Source: Litchfieldia alkalitelluris (lineage in GTDB: Bacteria; Bacillota; Bacilli; Bacillales; Salisediminibacteriaceae). From it: 64,000 nt of DNA. The position numbers and the translations under genes were made by a program. The notes beneath the pieces were generated by a model. It was not told where the DNA came from. It saw only the letters and a program-made list of their open reading frames with translations, and did no database searches. The stretch spans positions 4,132,206 through 4,196,205 of the forward strand of contig NZ_KZ119600.1 of assembly GCF_002153425.1 (NCBI RefSeq), read 5' to 3'. This document shows positions 1 through 8,030 of the stretch, piece by piece (position 1 is the first letter of the stretch; every line of letters begins with the position of its first letter).

Positions 1-40
1 TCCCTAAGTGATGGACCTCCCCCAATGATTAAGGACCTAC

Positions 41-69
41 GTGAACGGAAGAACCGTCCCTGCGTTCAC
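41..69. repeat. REP family A palindrome
   Basis: Inverted repeat with arms GTGAACGGA and TGCGTTCAC around GAACCGTCCC. It overlaps the 3' end of the dus gene and contributes that gene's TGA stop (66-68). It is one of more than 20 related copies in the window. Confidence 0.85.
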
Positions 70-1025
70 TCTAACAAAAAGCTATCAAGTAATTCACGCA
101 CTTCGTCTGTTGACTCTGTGTTCATTAATTCGTTTCTTAAGCCGCTCGCTCCTCGGAAGCCCTTAACATAAATCTTAAAAAAGCGATGAAGAGCCTTGAA
201 CGGGCGCAGCTCTAAGCCTGCATATTTATCATGGAGATCCATATGCAAACGCAAAAGATCAAGCAACTCCTTACTGGTATGATCTTTCGGCTCTTTTTCA
301 AAGGCAAATGGATTATGAAAAATTCCGCGGCCAATCATAACTCCATCAACCCCATATTGGTTGGCGAGCTTCAAACCAGTTTGACGATCAGGAATATCCC
401 CATTGATCGTCAAGAGCGTGTCGGGCGCCACCTCATCGCGAAGTTTTTTAATCTCGGGAATCAATTCCCAATGCGCATCAACCTTGCTCATTTCTTCCCT
501 TGTCCGCAAATGAATGGAGAGATTAGCAATATCTTGTTTCAGAATGTGCGTGAGCCATTCACGCCATTCGTCTACTTCTGTAAAACCAAGCCGAGTTTTT
601 ACACTCACAGGAAGCCCTCCAGCCTTTGCTGCCTGTATTAACTCTGCAGCGACATCTGGGCGCTGGATAAGGCCACTTCCCTTCCCGTGCCGCGCCACAT
701 TGGGAACTGGGCACCCCATATTGATATCGATACCCTTAAACCCAAGTTCCGCCATACCAACACTCATCTGCCGAAAATTCTCAGGCTTGTCCCCCCATAT
801 ATGGGCCACAATCGGCTGTTCGTCCTCCGTAAATGTCAACCGCCCGCGCACACTTTGGTTCCCCTCTGGGTGACAATAACTCTCACTATTTGCAAACTCC
901 GTAAAGTACACGTCTGGCCTCGCTGCTTCACTAACTACATGGCGAAAAACAACATCTGTCACTTCTTCCATTGGTGCTAGTATAAAAAATGGTCGTGGTA
1001 AATCACGCCAAAAATTTTCTTTCAT
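66..1025 (-). CDS. tRNA-dihydrouridine synthase (Dus family)
   Basis: FMN-dependent reductase that makes dihydrouridine in the D-loop of tRNA, acting in the cytoplasm. The N-terminal APMEEVTD segment matches the FMN-barrel start of Dus enzymes. The motif [11 protein letters not shown] (about residues 105-115 from this start) carries the catalytic cysteine, and GDIPD and GVMIGRG near residue 230 match the phosphate-binding end of the TIM barrel. Length of about 319 residues is normal for the family. ATG at 1025 is preferred over the in-frame TTG at 1037, which lies only 2 nt behind the GAGAGG ribosome site; the ATG spacing is somewhat long, so the start is not certain. The gene stands alone, and its TGA stop lies inside a REP palindrome. 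Which uridine position it modifies cannot be told. Confidence 0.93.
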   Translation of the reverse strand: MKENFWRDLPRPFFILAPMEEVTDVVFRHVVSEAARPDVYFTEFANSESYCHPEGNQSVRGRLTFTEDEQPIVAHIWGDKPENFRQMSVGMAELGFKGIDINMGCPVPNVARHGKGSGLIQRPDVAAELIQAAKAGGLPVSVKTRLGFTEVDEWREWLTHILKQDIANLSIHLRTREEMSKVDAHWELIPEIKKLRDEVAPDTLLTINGDIPDRQTGLKLANQYGVDGVMIGRGIFHNPFAFEKEPKDHTSKELLDLLRLHMDLHDKYAGLELRPFKALHRFFKIYVKGFRGASGLRNELMNTESTDEVRELLDSFLLE

Positions 1026-1142
1026 ATCTATATTCAAATCCTCTCGTGATGTAAATGTGTTAATTGGGCAGGTTTCACTTAGGTTATTCTGCTATCCCTT
1101 CGCTGGCTTTCTATCTCAGAGAAAAAATCCAAGTAAAGATTT

Positions 1143-1177
1143 ATAAGTGTAAAAGTCCCTGCTCCTTTTACACTTAT
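1143..1177. other. Perfect 13-bp hairpin upstream of dus
   Basis: ATAAGTGTAAAAG and CTTTTACACTTAT flank a 9-nt loop (tccctgctc). It lies about 120 bp upstream of dus, in a gap that otherwise holds a REP (1221-1249). No U-tract follows, so it is not a clear terminator. Role unknown. Confidence 0.6.
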
Positions 1178-1220
1178 ACCATGCTTAAGCACCGAGTATC
1201 AAGATGAGCGTGACTTTTTA

Positions 1221-1249
1221 GTGAACGCAGGGACGGTTCTTGCGTTTAC
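1221..1249. repeat. REP family A palindrome
   Basis: GTGAACGCA - GGGACGGTTCT - TGCGTTTAC, same family as 41-69 but in the opposite orientation. It lies just upstream of tandem array 1. Confidence 0.85.
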
Positions 1250-1308
1250 ATAAATAGGTGCTCAGCCAACTAATCTCACTTGTTTTATCTTTGAAGAGAG
1301 TGGAGGCT

Positions 1309-2108
1309 AATCGAACGCGAAATCTTGATTTTACATGAAGTTCGCGTGAGATAAGGGTTTAATCGAACGCGAAATCGGGATTTTACATGAAGTTCGCGTG
1401 AGATAGGAGTTTAATCGAACGCGAAATCGAGATTTTACATGAAGTTCGCGTGCGATAGAGGGCCGATCGAACGCGAAATCGGGATTTTTCCTGAAGTTCG
1501 CGTGCGATAAGGTGCTAATCGAACGCGAAATCTTGATTTTTCCTGAAGTTCGCGTGCGATAAGGTGCTAATCGAACGCGAAATTGGGATTTCACCTGAAG
1601 TTCGCGTGAGATAGGAGGCTAATCGAACGCGAAATCGGGATTTTTCCTGAAGTTCGCGTGAGATAGAGGGCCAATCGAACGCGAAATCGGGATTTTACCT
1701 GAAGTTCGCGTGAGATAGGGGGCTAATCGAACGCGAAATCGGGATTTTTCCTGAAGTTCGCGTGAGATAGAGGGCCAATCGAACGCGAAATCGGGATTTT
1801 ACCTGAAGTTCGCGTGCGATAAGGAGTTAATCGAACGCGAAATCTTGATTTTACTTGAAGTTCGCGTGAGATAGAGGCCCAATCGAACGCGAAATCGGGA
1901 TTTTACCTGAAGTTCGCGTGAGATAATGGTCCAATCGAACACGAAATCGGGATTTTACATGAAGTTCGCGTGAGATAGAGGGCCAATCGAACGCGAAATC
2001 GGGATTTTTCCTGAAGTTCGCGTGAGATAGGGAGCTAATCGAACGCGAAATCTTGATATTTCCTGAAATTCGCGTTCGATAGGGATCTAATCGAATTCGA
2101 ACGCGAAA
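1309..2108 (+). repeat. Tandem array 1: 52-bp imperfect-palindrome units
   Basis: Fifteen consecutive 52-bp units (1309 to 2088) start with AATCGAACGCGAA, and a partial unit follows to 2108. Each holds a left arm ATCGAACGCGAA, a variable loop of about 19 nt (usually GGGATTTTACCTGAAG-like) and a right arm TTCGCGTGAGAT or TTCGCGTGCGAT, followed by a short tail such as AGGGGGCT. The unit at 2037 has a perfectly complementary right arm (TTCGCGTTCGAT). Open frames through the array exist only because 52-bp units rotate through the three frames; they show no coding signal. Function unknown. Confidence 0.95.
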
Positions 2109-2162
2109 TGAGCACCTACGGCCACACCCACTTGCGTTCGTGTTCCCCCACCACCCCACTTC

Positions 2163-2191
2163 GTAAACATCAGAACCGTCCCTACGTTCAC
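2163..2191. repeat. REP family A palindrome
   Basis: GTAAACATCAGAACCGTCCC followed by TACGTTCAC; a slightly diverged copy between array 1 and the cobalamin leader. Confidence 0.75.
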
Positions 2192-2248
2192 CCACCCCTG
2201 CACTCCGCCCCGCCTTTCAAAAAAACAACATTTTTCGATAAAAAGTTC

Positions 2249-2277
2249 TTGTACTATTTTTCCAAGTATACTAAACT
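2249..2277 (+). promoter_or_regulatory. Possible sigma-A promoter of the nrd operon
   Basis: TTGTAC and TAAACT separated by 17 nt, placing a start of transcription near 2284, about 50 nt before the cobalamin riboswitch. Both boxes differ from consensus, so this is only a reasonable guess from position. Confidence 0.35.
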
Positions 2278-2335
2278 AGTAAATGCGGATATATAGTATT
2301 GCAGATAAATAAAACAACTACATATTGTGATATAC

Positions 2336-2490
2336 CAGTAGAAATGGTGCTGTTACGGCTTAATAGGGAATCTGGTGAAAAACCAGAACTGTCCCCGCAA
2401 CTGTAAGTGCAGACGAAATAAGTAAACCCACTGTCGAGAGACGGGAAGGACTTAAAGTAGAGGAAAGCACGAGTCAGGAGACCTGCCATT
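2336..2490 (+). promoter_or_regulatory. Cobalamin (B12) riboswitch
   Basis: Conserved cobalamin aptamer pieces occur in order: GGTGCTGTTACGGCTTAATA, GGGAATCTGGTGAAAAACCA, CTGTCCCCGCAACTGTAAGT, and the B12 box GAGTCAGGAGACCTGCC near 2472-2488. The element opens a leader of more than 700 nt in front of a class I ribonucleotide reductase. A terminator hairpin at 2613-2644 could be its expression platform. The expected logic is that adenosylcobalamin switches the operon off, so the B12-independent reductase is made only when B12 is short. Confidence 0.95.
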
Positions 2491-2612
2491 TTTATTTTCT
2501 ATTATCTTCCTCGGGAGTTGGGAAGGTGGAATGAGGGTATGATGAGATAGAAGCAAGTGCTAGGTCTATATTTGCTTGTCCTATCTAATTTATATACTAA
2601 TTCTACTTTTTA

Positions 2613-2644
2613 AAATCCATCTTCGGAAAGAGATGGATTTTTTT
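2613..2644 (+). terminator. Intrinsic terminator downstream of riboswitch
   Basis: AAATCCATCT - TCGGAAAG - AGATGGATTT followed by a T run. The stem is a perfect 10 bp. It lies between the aptamer and nrd, so it fits a transcription-attenuating expression platform. An upstream partly paired segment (2546-2587) could form the competing structure. Confidence 0.85.
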
Positions 2645-2770
2645 ATATTCCCAAAAGCAAAACTTCAATGCTATTTCACCGCGAAAGCAAAAAAGTATTA
2701 ATGGGTAATGAACATTGATCACAAAAGGAACTAACATAATTCCCCATCAGCAATCAGCACTATACTATCA

Positions 2771-2960
2771 ACAATCTCTTTAATCAGGATTCAGCATTAA
2801 AATATCTGCAATCACTTTAGCAAGCAGCACTAAGGATTCAGCACTATACTATCAGCAATCACTTTAACAAGCAGCATTCAGGATTCAGCATTAAACTATC
2901 AGCAATCACTTTAGCAAGCAGGATTCAGCATTCAGGATTCAGCACTAAATTTATCAGTAA
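2771..2960 (+). repeat. Degenerate 47-bp tandem repeats in the nrd leader
   Basis: The phrase GCAATCACTTTARCAAGCAG recurs at 2808, 2855 and 2902, exactly 47 nt apart. A shortened copy sits near 2771, and extra GGATTCAGCA and CAGCATTAAACTATCA pieces fill the gaps. The stretch is G-poor, lacks open frames, and lies between the riboswitch terminator and the nrdA start, so it would be transcribed as untranslated leader. Confidence 0.75.
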
Positions 2961-3070
2961 TCACCATTCACATTCGCAACCTGTTATTACCATTCGCAGT
3001 CAGCAACCTGCAATCACCAAATTAGTAATATCCATTAACAATAAACAACTATTCAAGGGAGATGGATTAG

Positions 3071-5365
3071 ATGACTATCGAAATCGAAACAAAAACTGAA
3101 ACTTACGAGTACAACATCATTAAGGAAATTACAACGAAGTACGAACTGGACGATTCATTTTTACAAGAAGAAAAACTGAAAAAGCTAGATGGCCCTTCCA
3201 TGTTTTCAGAAGTGCTGCACTATGCTCTAAATAGAATCTCAATGTCTGAGCCAGACTGGACATATGTGGCTGCACAAGTTCATTTGCAACAGTTATATGC
3301 AGAAGCAGCAAAGGTACGTGGATATAACCACTATTCCACAGCGTATGGAGATTTCTATTCTCTCATAAAGAGATTGACCGATATCGGCATTTATTCTAGC
3401 AATCTACTAAATGACTATACAAAAGCAGAAATTAAGGAACTAGGAAGGGCGATTGATCCAGAAAAGGACCACCTATTCCAATACGTTGGCCTGTTTTTAC
3501 TGGCAGATCGCTATCTAGCTAAAGATTATGAGGGGAATTATGTGGAGTTGCCTCAGGAACGCTTTATGATTATTGCGATGACATTAATGAAAGATGAGAA
3601 GAAGGAACGACGAATAGAATTGATCCAAGAGGCATATTGGGCACTGAGCAGCTTAAATATGACAGTGGCAACACCAACTTTAGCTAATGCCGGAAAAAGT
3701 TATGGTCAGCTATCTTCCTGCTTTATCGACACCGTCGATGATTCATTAGACAGTATTTATTTGAATAATTGGGATGTTGCGCGGCTGAGTAAGGATGGCG
3801 GTGGCTTAGGAATTTATTACGGGAAAGTCCGTGCTTTAGGCTCTGATATAAAGAAATTTAAGGGGAATTCTTCTGGAGTGGTTCCTTGGATTAAGCAAAT
3901 CAACAATACTGCAGTCAGTGTCGATCAGTTGGGACAAAGGCAAGGTGCGATTGCGGTTTACTTAGATGTTTTTCACAAAGATATTATGAATGGCTTCCTT
4001 GATTTAAAAACAAATAATGGTGATGAGCGAAGGAAAGCCCATGACATTTTTACTGGCGTTGCTATTCCCGATTTATTTATGAAACAACTTGAAGAAGTCG
4101 ATGAAAATGGAAAAAGCATTGGCGAATGGCATACGTTTTGCCCACATCAAGTGAAGCAAATCATGGGTTGGAAGGACAATGACGGGAACGCACTTGGATT
4201 AGAGGATTTCTATGATGAAACAGACAATGAATTTTTTACGAAAAAATATGAAGAGGCTGTTAATCATCCAATGTTGCCACGAAATACGTATCGGGCGATG
4301 GACATTATGGCAAGGATCATGGTTTCACAGCTTGAGACAGGGACCCCATATATGTTTTATCGAGATGAAGTCAACCGACAAAACCCGAATAAACACATAA
4401 ACGGCCAAGGGCGAACATCGATCTATTGCAGTAATTTATGTACTGAAATCGCCCAAAATATGTCTCCGACTTCAACGGTGAAAGAGTATCAAGATGACGA
4501 AGGCAATATCGTTATTGTTAGAAAACCAGGGGATTTCGTCGTATGTAATTTGTCGTCAATTAACCTTTCCAAAGCAGCAGTTTGTGCCGACACGTTAAAG
4601 CGGGTAATTAAGATTCAAATGAGAATGCTCGACAATGCCATCGACTTAAATACGATTTCTGTTGGACAAGCAGAAATGACAAATAAAAAGTATCGAGCCG
4701 TAGGATTAGGGACATTCGGCTGGCACCACCTTCTTGCACTTCGAGGACTATATTGGGAGACAGAAGAGGCCGTGGATTATGCTGACCAACTCTATGAAAA
4801 CATCGCTTATTACACGATTCACGCATCGATGGAGTTATCCAAGGAAAAGGGAGCCTACTCTTGTTTTGAAGGCTCGGAGTGGGATTCTGGAAAGTACTTT
4901 GATCGTCGAAGCTATGACTCGGAGCGCTGGTCTAAATTACGCCAGGAGGTTCACCAATATGGCGTCCGTAATGGCTGGATGATGGCCGTTGCTCCGAATT
5001 CCTCTACGGCAAAAATCGGTGGTTCAACGGACGGAATTGATCCATTATATGCAGTGGAGTTCGCGGAGGAAAAGAAGAACTTTAAGTTTAAAGTAACCGC
5101 TCCAGATTTAACTTATCAAACCTATGCTTTTTATAGAAAAACAAGGCATGCACTCGATCAACAATGGAGCATTCGTCAAAACGCAGCTCGACAGCGCCAC
5201 GTGGACCAGGGAATCAGCTTTAACCTATATGTTCACCATGAAATTCGAGCTAAGGAATTATTGAATTTACATTTGGAAGCTTGGAAGCAGGGCTTGAAAA
5301 CGACCTACTATGTTCGAAGCACATCTCAAGGAGAGATCGAAGAGTGCGAGGCTTGCCACAGCTAA
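3071..5365 (+). CDS. nrdA: Ribonucleoside-diphosphate reductase, class I, alpha subunit
   Basis: Catalytic large subunit that reduces ribonucleoside diphosphates to deoxyribonucleotides. At 764 residues it has no N-terminal ATP-cone, so the dATP activity switch is probably missing. Visible motifs: SSCFIDT (redox cysteine), the active-site stretch SNLCTEI (Asn-Cys-Glu), VAPNSSTAKIGGSTDGIDP, and a C-terminal CEAC cysteine pair that would exchange with thioredoxin or glutaredoxin. ATG at 3071 follows AAGGGAGATGG. The beta subunit follows after about 65 bp and a flavodoxin after that, forming one operon under a B12 riboswitch. It is not the usual Bacillus nrdI-nrdE-nrdF arrangement; whether to call it NrdA or NrdE is open. 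Confidence 0.95.
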   Translation: MTIEIETKTETYEYNIIKEITTKYELDDSFLQEEKLKKLDGPSMFSEVLHYALNRISMSEPDWTYVAAQVHLQQLYAEAAKVRGYNHYSTAYGDFYSLIKRLTDIGIYSSNLLNDYTKAEIKELGRAIDPEKDHLFQYVGLFLLADRYLAKDYEGNYVELPQERFMIIAMTLMKDEKKERRIELIQEAYWALSSLNMTVATPTLANAGKSYGQLSSCFIDTVDDSLDSIYLNNWDVARLSKDGGGLGIYYGKVRALGSDIKKFKGNSSGVVPWIKQINNTAVSVDQLGQRQGAIAVYLDVFHKDIMNGFLDLKTNNGDERRKAHDIFTGVAIPDLFMKQLEEVDENGKSIGEWHTFCPHQVKQIMGWKDNDGNALGLEDFYDETDNEFFTKKYEEAVNHPMLPRNTYRAMDIMARIMVSQLETGTPYMFYRDEVNRQNPNKHINGQGRTSIYCSNLCTEIAQNMSPTSTVKEYQDDEGNIVIVRKPGDFVVCNLSSINLSKAAVCADTLKRVIKIQMRMLDNAIDLNTISVGQAEMTNKKYRAVGLGTFGWHHLLALRGLYWETEEAVDYADQLYENIAYYTIHASMELSKEKGAYSCFEGSEWDSGKYFDRRSYDSERWSKLRQEVHQYGVRNGWMMAVAPNSSTAKIGGSTDGIDPLYAVEFAEEKKNFKFKVTAPDLTYQTYAFYRKTRHALDQQWSIRQNAARQRHVDQGISFNLYVHHEIRAKELLNLHLEAWKQGLKTTYYVRSTSQGEIEECEACHS

Positions 5366-5430
5366 CTTGTGAAGGCTGGTAGGCTGCAAACACACAGCTC
5401 AACGATGAAAAAACGGGAGGAAAATTGAAG

Positions 5431-6477
5431 ATGAATGTGAATACACCTATGGAAAAAATAAAGTTGCTGAACCCTGAATACCCAAATAAATCAACAGGAA
5501 TTATCAACGGACAATCATCGGGATTGCTGAATTGGAATGATATTGCCTATCCACAAATGTACACCCTTTATGAAACATTGCTTTCGAATTTCTGGAAAGC
5601 ACAGGAGATTAATATGCAAGATGACATCAAACAGTGGGACAAGCTGAGTGAGGAGGAGCGCGATGTGTTTTTACGGATAAACACGCAGCTCGCTTCCCTT
5701 GACAGCCTACAAACACCAACGATGAGCCAAGCGATGGATTACGTAACCGACTCGAGTTTTAAAGCAATATTTGCAGTCATTTCACAGCAAGAAGCCGTGC
5801 ATAATGAGTCTTATTCGTATATATTAAGCTCACTCATTCCACTGCCGGAGCAAAACGATCGCTTTAATCAGGCAAAAAGCGATCCTCTTATTCAAAAGAG
5901 AAACCAGCTCATTCTAGATGCATATGAGCAATTCAGACAGAAACCATCACCGCAAAATTTACTAGCACTAGCGGTCAACTCCATCGTACTGGAGGGAATT
6001 TATTTCTATGCCGGTTTTGCGTTTTTCTACCATTTAGCGAGAAAACAGCAGATGTTAAAGACAAGTACGATGATTAGTTACATTCAACGGGACGAAATGC
6101 AGCACGCCTACTTTATGGCACAATTTATTCGCGCACTCTTAACGGAAAACCCAAGTCTCCATACGCAGGAAAACATCGATTACATTTATAAAGTGATTGG
6201 TGAAGCAACTGCACTCGAAAAAGAATGGGCTCATTATATTTTAAAGAATATCGACGGAATAGATTTACAAGAATTTGACGGTTATGTGGAGTACCTCGCA
6301 AACAAAAGACTGCGTCAGCTTGGGCTATCAAACCTTTACGAGGAAAGGGCGAACCCAATGCCTTGGATTCACGTGTTCAGCGATGAGATGATGAATCAAA
6401 CAAAATCTGATTTTTTCGAGCAAAAGTCCAGAACGTATTCAAAGGTCAGCCAGTCCAATGGATTTGATGAGCTTTAA
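5431..6477 (+). CDS. nrdB: Ribonucleoside-diphosphate reductase, class I, beta subunit
   Basis: Radical-generating small subunit of about 348 residues with a ferritin-like fold. The expected dimetal ligands can be followed: Asp in SLDSLQT, Glu and His in QEAVHNESY, Glu in VLEGIYFY, and Glu and His in RDEMQHAYF. A Tyr follows the HNES segment where the radical tyrosine sits, so a tyrosyl radical enzyme is likely. GGGAGG lies 10 nt before ATG 5431 and 4 nt before an in-frame TTG at 5425; the ATG is preferred. It is co-transcribed with the alpha subunit. Whether the metal is iron or manganese cannot be read from the sequence. Confidence 0.94.
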   Translation: MNVNTPMEKIKLLNPEYPNKSTGIINGQSSGLLNWNDIAYPQMYTLYETLLSNFWKAQEINMQDDIKQWDKLSEEERDVFLRINTQLASLDSLQTPTMSQAMDYVTDSSFKAIFAVISQQEAVHNESYSYILSSLIPLPEQNDRFNQAKSDPLIQKRNQLILDAYEQFRQKPSPQNLLALAVNSIVLEGIYFYAGFAFFYHLARKQQMLKTSTMISYIQRDEMQHAYFMAQFIRALLTENPSLHTQENIDYIYKVIGEATALEKEWAHYILKNIDGIDLQEFDGYVEYLANKRLRQLGLSNLYEERANPMPWIHVFSDEMMNQTKSDFFEQKSRTYSKVSQSNGFDEL

Positions 6478-6520
6478 GGAAATATTTTGTGATCAGCTAA
6501 ATGGAAATTTTTGATCGACA

Positions 6521-6660
6521 ATAAGGAAGTTGGTTCGATGAGTTATAAGGAACAGATTTGGTGAGCGATAAGGAAATTGGTTCAATGAGTTATAATGAAC
6601 AGATTTGGTCAGCTTTAAGGAAGTGAATCCGTTGAGCTATAAGAAAATAGATTCTCAGAA
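6521..6660 (+). repeat. Triplicated 47-bp translation-initiation region
   Basis: Three copies of a Shine-Dalgarno plus start segment lie exactly 47 nt apart: AAGGAAGTTGGTTCG-ATG (6538), AAGGAAATTGGTTCA-ATG (6585) and AAGGAAGTGAATCCG-TTG (6632). Only the third opens the flavodoxin frame. The first encodes an 8-residue peptide ending at TGA 6562-6564. The second encodes 13 residues, and its TGA (6624-6626) overlaps the third ribosome site. Confidence 0.85.
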
Positions 6661-7087
6661 AAAAGTGGTGATTGTCTACTCTTCCATCACTGGAAATACG
6701 GAAAGTTTGGCAACGGAAATCTATCACTATTGCACGCTTTTCCAGCAAAACGTAACGATGAGTAACATCAGCGATTTCACCTATCACCAGCTAATAAATG
6801 CCGATGCTGTTCTAGTCGGGACGTACACATGGGGAGATGGAGAGCTTCCAAAGGAAATGCTTCCTCTCTATCGCGCCTTTGAAACTATGAAACGAAAGAC
6901 ATTAGTTACTGGGGTTTTCGGTACAGGGGATAGCTTTTACCCTAACTTTTGCGGAGCAGTAAACGAATTTCGCGACATGCTCTACGAAAAAACAAGTTTA
7001 GCCGCTACATTAAAAGTCGAATTACTACCACAGTCAACAGACTCTATTCGATGTGAAAAATTTGTGCAAGCTGTCTTAAGAAAGTAG
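6632..7087 (+). CDS. Flavodoxin, nrd-associated
   Basis: Flavodoxin-like electron carrier of about 151 residues. The N-terminal VVIVYSSITGNTES is the FMN phosphate loop, and GTYTWGDGELP and GVFGTGDSFYPNFCGAV form the two isoalloxazine loops. In the nrd operon it probably reduces or matures the beta subunit, as NrdI or flavodoxin partners do; it looks more like a true flavodoxin than NrdI. TTG 6632 is chosen because AAGGAAGTG sits at good spacing and the two tandem upstream decoys repeat the same arrangement with ATG. A longer frame back to TTG 6605 has no better ribosome site. Confidence 0.88.
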   Translation: MSYKKIDSQKKVVIVYSSITGNTESLATEIYHYCTLFQQNVTMSNISDFTYHQLINADAVLVGTYTWGDGELPKEMLPLYRAFETMKRKTLVTGVFGTGDSFYPNFCGAVNEFRDMLYEKTSLAATLKVELLPQSTDSIRCEKFVQAVLRK

Positions 7088-7140
7088 CTTGCACATAGGT
7101 AAAGGTGGGTGAACATGAAGTTCGCGTAAGGTAGGGGGCT

Positions 7141-7716
7141 GATGTCACGCGAACTTGAGATTTGGCTTGTCATTCGCGTGCGACAAGGGGTTAATCGAAC
7201 GCGAATTTGTGATTTTACCTGAAGTTCGTGTGAGATAGGCGTCTAATCGAACGCGAAATCGGGATTTTACCTGAAGTTCGCGTGAGATAAGGGGTTAATC
7301 GAACGCGAATTCTTGATTTTACCTGAAGTTCGCGTGAGATAAGAGGTTAATCGAACGTGAAATCTTAAAATTACCTGAAGTTCGCGTGAGATAGGAGCTT
7401 AATCGAACGCGAATTTGGGATTTTACTTGAAGTTCGCGTGAGATAAGAGGTTAATCGAACGTGAAATCTTAAAATTACCTGAAGTTCGCGTGAGATAGGA
7501 GCTTAATCGAACGCGAATTTGGGATTTTACTTGAAGTTCGCGTGAGATAAGAGACTAATCTCACGCGAATTTGTGATTTTACCTAAAGTTCGCGTGAGAT
7601 AAGAGCTTAATCGAACGCGAAATTATGATTTTACAGGAAGTTCGCGTGAGATAGGAGCTTAATCGAACGCGAAATCTTGATTTTACCCACAGTTCGCGTG
7701 CGATAGGGTCTAATCA
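7141..7716 (+). repeat. Tandem array 2: 52-bp imperfect-palindrome units
   Basis: About eleven units of the same family as array 1, in the same orientation: a degenerate one at 7141, then ten at 52-bp steps from 7193. The unit at 7557 starts ATCTCACGCGAA, which makes a perfect 12-bp stem with its right arm TTCGCGTGAGAT. Two neighbouring two-unit blocks (7349-7452 and 7453-7556) are almost identical, showing local duplication. The array directly follows the flavodoxin gene. Confidence 0.95.
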
Positions 7717-7785
7717 CATGCGGAAAAGAGAAGAACTCTCGACTATAAAAACATAATGCTAGTTATTTCAAAACAACACTAAAAT

Positions 7786-7831
7786 AGTCGGCAGGATTAA
7801 GGTGCATTCCCCTTTATCCTGCCGACTTTTC
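7786..7831. terminator. Long hairpin, probable bidirectional terminator
   Basis: AGTCGGCAGGAT and ATCCTGCCGACT flank a loop containing TAAGG...CCTTT, with T/A runs on the outside. A close relative lies at 13003-13047, so this is also a dispersed element. Confidence 0.7.
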
Positions 7832-7847
7832 ACATTACCATCACCTT

Positions 7848-7911
7848 GTAAACGCAAGAACCGTCCCTGCGTTTACCAGCCCGTGAACATCAGAACCGTC
7901 CCCCCGTTCAC
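7848..7911. repeat. Two adjacent REP family A palindromes
   Basis: GTAAACGCAAGAACCGTCCC with TGCGTTTAC (7848-7876), and a diverged direct copy at 7883-7911 (GTGAACATCAGAACCGTCCC...CGTTCAC). Confidence 0.8.
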
Positions 7912-8030
7912 TCCCCCACTCCAATAAATATATCTCTGCTTGTTTACCTATTTTTAACCTTTCGTTGCTAATATTTGAATGATAGTTTGTATTTTTGTAA
8001 GTTCCTATTAAAAATGAGAGGGAGAATGGG

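Noticed and set aside
1309..2108. CRISPR array
   Set aside because: The period is 52 bp, but the segments between the palindrome arms are versions of the same sequence, not unrelated spacers, and no cas genes are near.
1331..2195. Protein-coding frames of 87 and 114 codons through the repeat array
   Set aside because: They arise because 52-bp units cycle through all frames without stops; no ribosome site, and composition mirrors the repeat.
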